Source: an uncultured Verrucomicrobiota bacterium (GTDB lineage Bacteria > Verrucomicrobiota > Verrucomicrobiia > Opitutales > Opitutaceae). Taken from it: a stretch of DNA of 64,000 bases. Position 1 is the first letter of the stretch; each line of letters begins with the position of its first letter. Below the pieces are notes generated by a model. That model made no database searches. It saw only the letters and a list, made by a program, of their open reading frames with translations, and was not told where the DNA came from. The DNA is taken from contig CAIQAB010000013.1 in NCBI GenBank assembly GCA_903869675.1, forward strand, positions 70,001 to 134,000, in the 5' to 3' direction. A program made the translations under genes and the position numbers. Shown one piece after another: positions 36,543 through 44,526 of the stretch.

Positions 36543-39458
36543 ATGACCGCCCTTCGTCTGTTCTTCGTCTTGGCGCTAGCCTTCTTCTCCGCTTGCGCCT
36601 CCGACTCCTCCTCGCGCCCAGAAAAACCGTCGGCGCCTGCTGCCGGCACCGCGAAGGCCCAGCCCGCCGAATCCAATAAAAACACCCGCACTATCCTCGC
36701 CGTCCTGAAGCTAGCCGCGCCTGCGACCGAGGCCAGCGTCCGCCGGATTCTCGACGATCACTTCTCCGCGCTCGCTGCGTGGCACCGCGAACATGACGTC
36801 GCCCTCACCCTGCTCTGGAGTGCCTTTGATCAGGCTCGCTCCGCCCAGGATACCGCTGCTGCGGACGCCGCCCTAGCAAAAATCTCCACCCTTTATGCCG
36901 GCTTTCGCCCAATTAGGGAAAAAACCTTCTCCACGCTGCGCCCCTTTCTTTCGTCCGCACAGCTCGAGGAAATCGAGGACGTGCTCACCATCAACAAGGT
37001 CGCCGTCACCTACGCCGCCTACCTGGAGATTTTCCCGAACCTCACCGAGGAACAGAAGGCCGTCGTGCTGCAACAGCTGCAAGCCGCCCGCTCCGAAGCC
37101 ATCGACGCCGGTTCGATGAAGGAAAAATCCGCCTTCTTTAAAAAATACAAAATCCGGATCGAAGAAGCCTACTTCGCGAGCCAAGGGATCGATGCGCAAA
37201 GCTACCGCCGCGCCTTCGCCGCCCGCGAAAAAGCCTCCACCCGGCTCTGGTATGAGAAGCCTGCGGAGAAATGGACCGAGGCTCTCCCCCTCGGCAGCGG
37301 CCGACTCGGCGCCATGGTATTCGGCGGCACATCGGAGGAGCGCATTCAGTTTAACGAAGATACCCTCTGGGCCGGCAAACCCCGCAACTATGTGCGCGCC
37401 GGCTCCGCCGATATCGTGCCCGAAGTCCGCGCCCTGCTCGCCACGGGCAAAATAACCGGAGCGCAAGACCTCGCCCGGGCTAAAATGCTGAGCGATCCCG
37501 TGCGCCAAAAAGCTTATCAGGCCTTCGGCGACCTGCGCTTATCCTTCCCCGGCCATGAAGCCGCCGCAAATTACCAGCGCGAACTCGATCTCGATAGCGC
37601 CGTCGCCACCACCCGCTACGAAGTCGAAGGCGTTACCTATACCCGCGAAGTCCTCGCCAGCTATCCCGACAACGTCATCGCTCTCCGCCTGACCGCCAGC
37701 CAACCGGGCAAGCTCACCTTGGTTATCCGCCTCGATTCACCGCACAAATCCTCCGCGACCACAGTTTCGCTCGCGGATGGCGCGACCCGCCTTGAACTCA
37801 CCGGCGAAGTCGAGCCGGACGGCATGCGCTTCGCCTCCACCCTGCGCCTGCTGGCCGAGGGCGGCAAAGTCAGCGCCGAAGGCCCGTTGCTCCGCGTCGT
37901 CGGCGCCGATAGCGTCACGCTCCTCCTCGTCGCCGCCACCAGCTTCAAGACCTGGGAAGATATTTCCGCCGACCCCAGTGCACGCTGCGCCGGCTACCTC
38001 GCTGCAATCGGCTTGCGTGATTTCACCGCGCTCCGCACCACCCACGTCGCCGACCACCGCAAACTCTTCCGTCGCGCCAGCCTCGACTTGGGTAAGACCG
38101 AATTTTCCAGCCTTCCTACCGACGCACGACTGCAGCGCGTGCGAAAAGGCGCCACCCTCGATACCGACCCCGCCCTCGCCGCCCTGCATTTTAACTACGG
38201 CCGCTACCTCCTCATCGCCTGCAGCCGCCCCGGCACCCAGCCCGCGAACCTCCAAGGCATCTGGAACGATTCGCTCACCCCGCCTTGGGAGGGGAAATAC
38301 ACCACAAACATCAACGTGGAGATGAACTACTGGATCGCCGAGCTCACCGGCCTCGGCGAGTGCCACGAACCGCTCTTCGACGCCATCGACGATCTGCGCA
38401 TCAGCGGAGCCCGCACCGCCGAACAACTCTACCGCTCACGCGGCTGGGTGCTCCACCACAACTTCGACCTCTGGCGCGGCACCGCCCCGATCAATAACAT
38501 CGACGGCCTGTGGCCTACCGGCGGCGCCTGGCTTTGCCATCATCTCTGGGAGCGCTGGCTCTTCACCGGTGACCGCGAATTCCTCGCCCAACGCGCCTAC
38601 CCCGCCCTGCGAGAGGCCTCGCTCTTCTTCGTCGATTACCTTGTGCGCGACGGAAAAACCGGCTGGCTGCTCACCGCCCCGTCTCACTCGCCCGAGCAAG
38701 GCCCCACCACCACCGGACCGACGATGGATAACCAGCTGATCCGCTTTCTCTGGACCGCCACGATCACAGCCGCGCGCGAACTGAACCGGGACGGGGCATT
38801 CGCCGAGCAACTCGCCGCCCTCCTGCCAAAACTCCCCCCCAACCAAATCGGCCAGCATGGACAACTCCAGGAATGGCTCGATGACGTGGATGTGCCCGAC
38901 AACAACCACCGTCACATGTCCCCGCTGTGGGCGCTCTACCCCGGGGCGGACATCACGCCAGCTGAAGGCAAAATCTACGATGCCGCCAAGGTGTTGCTCA
39001 AATGGCGCGGCGATGGCTCCACCGGTTGGAGCTACGCCTGGCGCATGCCACTCTGGGCCCGCGTCGGCGACGGCGAGATGGCCTACCGCCAGTTCAGCCT
39101 GCTCCTCGCCAAACGCACCCTGCCCAACTTGTTCGACCTTTGCGGCCCGTTCCAAATCGACGGCAACTTCGGCGCCGCCGCCGGCGTGGTTGAAATGCTC
39201 CTGCAAAGCCACCAACGCACTTCCGAAGGCATGGTATTGCTCAATCTGCTGCCAGCCCTGCCGAAAGCGTGGCCCTCCGGCACGGTCAAAGGCCTGCGCG
39301 CCCGCGATGGCTTCACCCTCGACCTCACTTGGAAAGAGGGCCGCATCACGACCGTTAAAATCCAGTCCGCCCTCGGCCGTCCTGCTCTCCTTCACCTGAA
39401 CGACGAAGCCCTCCCGCTCCATCTCGCCGCTGGAGCCGTCGTTACACTGAACCGGTAG
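36543..39458 (+). CDS. DUF3826-GH95 fusion lipoprotein
   Basis: The 971-residue protein begins with a lipoprotein-like signal (Cys18 after FFSA). Residues ~50-230 are a DUF3826 domain clearly related to the 31412 protein (FLSSAQLEEIEDVL, IFPNLTEEQKAVVL, DAGSMKEKSAFFKKYK). From ~233 a full GH95 enzyme follows: LPLGSGRLGAMVFGG, TTNINVEMNYW with Asn589 and Asn591, E718 in HSPEQG, and D873 in QIDGNFG. These match the catalytic residues of known GH95 fucosidase/galactosidase enzymes. It should remove L-fucose or L-galactose from pectin side chains at the cell surface. Confidence 0.9.
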   Translation: MTALRLFFVLALAFFSACASDSSSRPEKPSAPAAGTAKAQPAESNKNTRTILAVLKLAAPATEASVRRILDDHFSALAAWHREHDVALTLLWSAFDQARSAQDTAAADAALAKISTLYAGFRPIREKTFSTLRPFLSSAQLEEIEDVLTINKVAVTYAAYLEIFPNLTEEQKAVVLQQLQAARSEAIDAGSMKEKSAFFKKYKIRIEEAYFASQGIDAQSYRRAFAAREKASTRLWYEKPAEKWTEALPLGSGRLGAMVFGGTSEERIQFNEDTLWAGKPRNYVRAGSADIVPEVRALLATGKITGAQDLARAKMLSDPVRQKAYQAFGDLRLSFPGHEAAANYQRELDLDSAVATTRYEVEGVTYTREVLASYPDNVIALRLTASQPGKLTLVIRLDSPHKSSATTVSLADGATRLELTGEVEPDGMRFASTLRLLAEGGKVSAEGPLLRVVGADSVTLLLVAATSFKTWEDISADPSARCAGYLAAIGLRDFTALRTTHVADHRKLFRRASLDLGKTEFSSLPTDARLQRVRKGATLDTDPALAALHFNYGRYLLIACSRPGTQPANLQGIWNDSLTPPWEGKYTTNINVEMNYWIAELTGLGECHEPLFDAIDDLRISGARTAEQLYRSRGWVLHHNFDLWRGTAPINNIDGLWPTGGAWLCHHLWERWLFTGDREFLAQRAYPALREASLFFVDYLVRDGKTGWLLTAPSHSPEQGPTTTGPTMDNQLIRFLWTATITAARELNRDGAFAEQLAALLPKLPPNQIGQHGQLQEWLDDVDVPDNNHRHMSPLWALYPGADITPAEGKIYDAAKVLLKWRGDGSTGWSYAWRMPLWARVGDGEMAYRQFSLLLAKRTLPNLFDLCGPFQIDGNFGAAAGVVEMLLQSHQRTSEGMVLLNLLPALPKAWPSGTVKGLRARDGFTLDLTWKEGRITTVKIQSALGRPALLHLNDEALPLHLAAGAVVTLNR

Positions 39459-39514
39459 CAGGACCCGATTACTCCCACCGCGATCCAGCAACTTTGCGGC
39501 GGTAGTCGTTGGGC

Positions 39515-39545
39515 AAAAAAGCCCCGTCGCGAAAAGCGACGGGGC
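39515..39545 (-). terminator. Terminator between convergent genes
   Basis: A perfect 10-bp stem (GCCCCGTCGC / GCGACGGGGC) has an A-rich loop. On the minus strand it is followed by TTTTTT, serving the PATR gene. It may also stop plus-strand transcription from the GH95 gene. Confidence 0.88.
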
Positions 39546-39574
39546 CGAAACTAAACCCTGGCCTGATTATCCGC

Positions 39575-42500
39575 TTAGTAACTGACTTTGAGACGCAGGA
39601 ACCGGCGCGAAGCAGAAGCGGTTGAGACGGTATCCGTGACCGTGACTTGGCCCGCCGTGTTAGCAGCCCCGGTGCTGGGATTGTTGGCCGCAGTCACCGC
39701 GACCCATGTCACGAGATCATTGGAGCCTTCCACGGTGTAACTGAGCGTCGTGTCGGCGATCCGGGTATAGGTGAGCGCGAGGTAGTTGCCCGAGCGGGAG
39801 GTGCTGTAAGCGCCGCTTCCGGCCACGGTGGGGCTAGTTCCCGTTGCGTATTCCACCAGATTACTCACGCCGTCACGATCGCAGTCCGCGGAGTCGGCAC
39901 CGTTACCGGTGTTTTCGCTGCTGCCAAAGTTATCCTGGCGCCAGGACTCCAAGGAGGAGAGCGGGCTGCCCGGAGCGATGGTGAGAGTGAGCGTGTTGCC
40001 CACGGAGGCGAGCGTGCCCCGGAAGCCGGTGGGGAGCGTGCCGACCTTGAGGTTGGCCGTGCTGACCGGCGCGGCACCCGAAATCAGAGTGTAAGTGCCC
40101 GCCGCAAAGCCAGCGAGCGGGTTAACATTAATCGTGGCCGAGCCGGTCGCGCTGACCGCGCCGCTTACCTGAACCAGATCAGATGTGCCGGGGGCCGCGA
40201 GATCGACGGCCAACTGTGAACCGGCGCCGAGGGTCAGCCCGCCACCGATGGTGAAGGTGCCGACGCCACCGATACCAGGAGCGAGCGACGCACCGGAAGA
40301 TACCGCAACCCCGCTGGCGAGCGAACCGGTGCCACCCAGCGAACCGGCCGCAACGGTCGTGGTGCCCGTGAAGGTGTTGCTGCCGTTCAGGAGCAACAGG
40401 CCGGAGCCATTCTTCACCAAGGTCTGCGTGCCGGTGTTGCCCGCCGAGGCGACGACACCTGCGTAGGTCAGCGTGATGCCCGAATCCACCCAAAGGGTGC
40501 CGGTGTCGCCCGTCGAGCCGGAGGTCGGTCCGAGACCGATGCCCCGCTTGGCATCCAGCACGAAGTTAGCCGTGGTGGTCGTCTGAAGCGTGCCGCCATC
40601 AAGAATGATGTTGTTGGCGAAGGCCGACTGCGGAGCCAACGAGGCACCGGCACTACCGGCCGCACCAGTAAACGGCCCGATTTGACCGAGCTTGGAGTCT
40701 GACGATACACGGAACACGCCACCTTGAATAACGGTGCCGCCGGTGTAAGCGGTCACAGCGCCCGTCGGCTCGAAAGAGCCCGCGCCTATCTTACGAATGG
40801 CAAACAGGTTAGAGTTACTGCTACCATTCGTCAAAGTTGCGATACTCACGCCCAGATTACCGCTGTAAACATCATCCACGCCGGAGGCGATGTTGAGGGT
40901 CAGCTGACTCAAGAGCGAACTGGAGTTGATGACCGCCGAGGTTCCGTTGCCGTTTGTTGCAGTGCCGACGCCGGCACCGATGCCGGTGGCATACAAGCCG
41001 GCGATTTCCTGCCGGACCGCACCGGTGGTGGAGCCGTTGGCGTCACCGAGTTGCAGAGTGCTGTTCGGGTAGCTGGCTGCACCGGTATCCGCCACCGGCC
41101 CGAGCGTGACCACGGTGGTCGCAGGCAGCAATCCGCCGCGGGCCAAATTCAGCACACCGGAGCGAATCTTCGTGGCGCCGGCGTAGGTGTTTACGTTAGA
41201 AAACGCCTGGGTGGCATAAGTATAAGTTGTATTCGTTCCATTATAGGCCGACTTGTCGATGATGAGGTTCAGGTTGCCAGTGAGGGTGCCAAAGAACGCC
41301 TGACCGGTGGCGCCGTTGGTCGCGGTGGCCAGAATCAGGTCCACGTTGGTGGAGCTGCTGTTGGTCACCTCGCCAGAGATAGGGTTGAGCGACAAGCCGG
41401 CAGCGATAACAGCCGAGTTGATATCCGTGAAGCGATTCGTCGTGGCGGTGCTGCTGACGCCGTTAAGGTCGAACTTACCCTCAGGCGCGAGGAGCAGGCG
41501 GGGCGTATTGGTCCAGGATGCGCCGGTGTCCAGCTTCACCGTGCCCTGATTAACATTGAAGGTGGAAGCATTGATCACCGTAGCGGCCAGCGTGGTCGTT
41601 CCGGTGCTATTGAAGGCCAAACCGCCAAAGCTGCTCAGCGCCGTGGTAGTGCCCACGAAGCCGACGGTCTGGGTGCCTTCTATGCGGAAATTGCCGGTGC
41701 CGCTGAAAGTCACCCAACCCTGGCGCGTGAGAGAACTGGTCGCAAAGTTGGCGACCGGCGATTGAATCGTAACACCAGCGGAAGAGGTATTCAGGGAATG
41801 GAAAACCACATCCTCGGCATCCGTATCGACCGTCCCCGTGACCTGGCCACCAGTGATTACAATCGGATCCGCGCCCGTGAAGAGAAATCCGTTCGCCGCG
41901 TTGAGCGCGGTGCCGGTGTTCGTCACCGTCCGGCTGGATCCGCTCGCGTTGGCGATTTGCAGGGTGTTGCTACGGTGACCAGTGATGGCCGCATCCGCAG
42001 CCAGATTGAGCACAACATTATCAGTGGTCGGCGCGGCATCATAAGCCGAGCCCGTGGCCACGGTATTCTTTTCGGCGGAGCTCAGCAAACGAACACCTTT
42101 GGTCGGATCGTAGGTGGCGAACCCGATGCCGGTGCCGGTCGGCGACGTATCGGCCAGGGCTCCCTTCAAGACCGGGGCCTGCGTGGATCCCAAGGCTCCA
42201 CTGCCGTTGAGAATACCACCGCCCGTAACGGGTGCCGTGGTGAAATTGATGGTGCCTACGCCAGCGCCGGGCGTCGCGCCGAGATTGGTCCCGCGGAATA
42301 GCATGGTGACGCCGTTCGTGTTAGGAGTCGCCGTGGCACCGTAGTTGCGTGGCTTGAGCTGCCCGAAGGTCATGGTCGCACTCTGGGCCGGATCAGCCAC
42401 AACCGTCAGGGTGCTGAAGCTCGTGCTTTGGGAGGCCTGGTTTGCATCAGGTCCGGTAGTATTTGGCAAAGCAGAGCCGAAGATGAGGTAACCACCAAAG

Positions 42501-44014
42501 ACCTGGGAACGCGGGCCAGAGACACCGAGACCGGAAATCTCGAACTCACCGTTCTTAACAATGATCGAGCTGTCGGCGTTGGTGGCGCCCTGGCCGCTGG
42601 TGATGGTGCCGATCGCACCCGTCGTGCCCAGCGACAGTTTGCCACCGTTGACGGCCACACTCACGGCGTTGGTCAGGGTGGCATTCATGTTGTTCACGCC
42701 CGAAAGCACCTGCGTGCCGCGGCCAGCTTTGACCAGACGGATAGCCGGAGCGCTCGCGACCGTGGCGACATTGGTCGTATCCCCGATGTTACCCGCGAAA
42801 GTGTAGTAGTCCGAGGCTGTTCCGTAAGAACCAATCTCAAGGGTAGCCAAACCGATGGAGGTCCCTGAGATAGCGCCAGTATTGATCACCGAGCTATTGG
42901 CACTGGTGCTTTCCAACCCGCGAATGACGGTCTGACCGATAGAGCCGGCAATTTCCAGCCGCGCCGTGTTAGAACCGGTGCCTAGAACCACTTTGCTGTT
43001 CATCGGCATACTGGTAAGATTATTATTCAGCGTGCCACCGGCGAGGGTCTGAAAGACGCCCTGCTGCAAAGTGAGATCACCACTGAAACCCGACCAATCG
43101 AGGCCAAACCCGAACCGAACTGGCCCCACGCCATAAGTCCCTACGCTCGAAGTAGGAGTCTCAATGGAGCGTGAATTGATGGCAATCGGGGCGGAAACGG
43201 TGTTCTGGTTGTTAATTGTTAAACCCTGATTGCCTAATACGACGAGCTTGGCGCTAGAGCTGCCCGGCCCGGTTCCATTACCCAGTCTGGAATCACTAAA
43301 CAAAAGACTGTTGCCGCCACTGAGGGTGACCGAAGGCGTGCCAGTCGAACGCTTGAAGGTCAAAGTAGACAGGGGGCCGCTGGTCCGAGAACTGGCCAAG
43401 ATGCTCAATCCGTTTGTGCCGACGATGGGCGCGCCCAGGGAATCCACGATGTGGGGGGCACATGTCGAGGTATCCACCGTCAACGACCCCAAGGTGACAT
43501 CACGATCCAGCAGCACTGCCGTCATGTTCGACTGGGTCGCAATGGTGGCGGCATCATCGATACCATTCGGCACCACCCCTCCGCTCCAATTTCCGGCAGT
43601 AAACCACTTGGGGATCTTGCTCACCGTCAATGGATTGGTCGCCGCTGCCGACGCGGCAAAAGTGCCCGCACCCGGGGACTGGGAAAAACGCACAGCGGCA
43701 CTGGGCGTAGAACCCACGCCCACCGCATAATAATAACTGAAATTAGTGCCGAGACCCACTCCACTGGTGTAGCCAAGATAGATAGCATCGCCTTCCGCCA
43801 AACTAGGGACGACTGCCCAAGAAGCGACGTCGCCGGTGATCGTGACGCTAACACCTTGATCGGCGGCATTCGCCTGCCAGGTGCCGGCAGCGGCCTGAAG
43901 ATCTGACGCGCCAAGCGCCAGCATGGCGGCGGCGAGAGCGGAAACAGCAGCCGCATAAGTTTTACGAGAGCGGGCTACGTTGGCAGTCTGCGGATTACGG
44001 GGGGTGGATTTCAT
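39575..44014 (-). CDS. Giant autotransporter-associated beta-strand repeat (PATR) protein
   Basis: This 1479-residue secreted protein is very rich in Thr, Ser, Gly, Asn and Ala. A long signal region (~1-42) is followed by many PATR-like beta-strand repeats, which usually form extended beta-helices. Near the end is GTTTVAAGSLGGTGSLASG (a typical PATR unit), then LESWRQDNFGSSENTG, a Ca-binding ADCDRDGVSNLVEYATG stretch, and a C-terminal beta domain ending RRFLRLKVSY. This tail is typical of Verrucomicrobial surface proteins and may be a sorting domain. It lies between the two arms of the pectin locus and may be an adhesin or a substrate-binding surface protein. That role is inference. Confidence 0.88.
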   Translation of the reverse strand: MKSTPRNPQTANVARSRKTYAAAVSALAAAMLALGASDLQAAAGTWQANAADQGVSVTITGDVASWAVVPSLAEGDAIYLGYTSGVGLGTNFSYYYAVGVGSTPSAAVRFSQSPGAGTFAASAAATNPLTVSKIPKWFTAGNWSGGVVPNGIDDAATIATQSNMTAVLLDRDVTLGSLTVDTSTCAPHIVDSLGAPIVGTNGLSILASSRTSGPLSTLTFKRSTGTPSVTLSGGNSLLFSDSRLGNGTGPGSSSAKLVVLGNQGLTINNQNTVSAPIAINSRSIETPTSSVGTYGVGPVRFGFGLDWSGFSGDLTLQQGVFQTLAGGTLNNNLTSMPMNSKVVLGTGSNTARLEIAGSIGQTVIRGLESTSANSSVINTGAISGTSIGLATLEIGSYGTASDYYTFAGNIGDTTNVATVASAPAIRLVKAGRGTQVLSGVNNMNATLTNAVSVAVNGGKLSLGTTGAIGTITSGQGATNADSSIIVKNGEFEISGLGVSGPRSQVFGGYLIFGSALPNTTGPDANQASQSTSFSTLTVVADPAQSATMTFGQLKPRNYGATATPNTNGVTMLFRGTNLGATPGAGVGTINFTTAPVTGGGILNGSGALGSTQAPVLKGALADTSPTGTGIGFATYDPTKGVRLLSSAEKNTVATGSAYDAAPTTDNVVLNLAADAAITGHRSNTLQIANASGSSRTVTNTGTALNAANGFLFTGADPIVITGGQVTGTVDTDAEDVVFHSLNTSSAGVTIQSPVANFATSSLTRQGWVTFSGTGNFRIEGTQTVGFVGTTTALSSFGGLAFNSTGTTTLAATVINASTFNVNQGTVKLDTGASWTNTPRLLLAPEGKFDLNGVSSTATTNRFTDINSAVIAAGLSLNPISGEVTNSSSTNVDLILATATNGATGQAFFGTLTGNLNLIIDKSAYNGTNTTYTYATQAFSNVNTYAGATKIRSGVLNLARGGLLPATTVVTLGPVADTGAASYPNSTLQLGDANGSTTGAVRQEIAGLYATGIGAGVGTATNGNGTSAVINSSSLLSQLTLNIASGVDDVYSGNLGVSIATLTNGSSNSNLFAIRKIGAGSFEPTGAVTAYTGGTVIQGGVFRVSSDSKLGQIGPFTGAAGSAGASLAPQSAFANNIILDGGTLQTTTTANFVLDAKRGIGLGPTSGSTGDTGTLWVDSGITLTYAGVVASAGNTGTQTLVKNGSGLLLLNGSNTFTGTTTVAAGSLGGTGSLASGVAVSSGASLAPGIGGVGTFTIGGGLTLGAGSQLAVDLAAPGTSDLVQVSGAVSATGSATINVNPLAGFAAGTYTLISGAAPVSTANLKVGTLPTGFRGTLASVGNTLTLTIAPGSPLSSLESWRQDNFGSSENTGNGADSADCDRDGVSNLVEYATGTSPTVAGSGAYSTSRSGNYLALTYTRIADTTLSYTVEGSNDLVTWVAVTAANNPSTGAANTAGQVTVTDTVSTASASRRFLRLKVSY

Positions 44015-44526
44015 GGATTCTGGGGATTATACTTGTTAAAAATTTGCCGTTCTTGGTTAATGCAAAGTCCTAATTTATATATAATTGCATTAATTAACTT
44101 GGAGTCCAATGTTGAAAATAGCTTCAACCGGAACAAGGCGGAACACTCGGAACAGTGGCGATAGGAAAGAATTGCGACGATTGCGGTCTTAAAAAGTGAC
44201 ATCGCCTGCGGGAAAACGCAAACGATATGACTTAATCGTGGGGTTAAGTTAGCAAACCCAGTTTCCCATGAGAGGCAAAATGGTCAACCGTTTCCTCGGC
44301 TAAGCTGGGCTGGAGAAGGGTAAGCACGAAGCACTGACCTTAGTATCCTGCATAAAGTTTCGCCAAACGCGTGAATCATCGGCTTAAGTCAGAGGCCGCT
44401 TCGATTTCAGAGCCTCGGAATCTTGAGTTATTCCAATTAAAAAAGGGGCGGCGACCGAACATTGGTCTGCTAAGATAGTCAAGAGCCAGAACACGCACAT
44501 CCCGCCCTGACCGAACCCACCCCACC
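44015..44526. other. Intergenic region upstream of PATR gene
   Basis: This ~510-base gap lies between the GH78 stop and the PATR start. Part of it (44030-44110) is markedly AT-rich and includes TTAATTAA-like sequence and, on the minus strand, a TATAAT near 44027. It should hold the PATR promoter. No convincing gene is seen; short frames here look random. Confidence 0.5.

Noticed and set aside
40724-42301. 525-codon plus-strand frame opposite the PATR gene
   Set aside because: It has no domain or signal, and its Arg/Gly-rich composition mirrors the opposite repeat-rich coding strand.
44436-44526. Possible terminator after GH78 (T-run on minus strand near 44440)
   Set aside because: The T-run is present but the upstream pairing needs a long loop, so it is not convincing.
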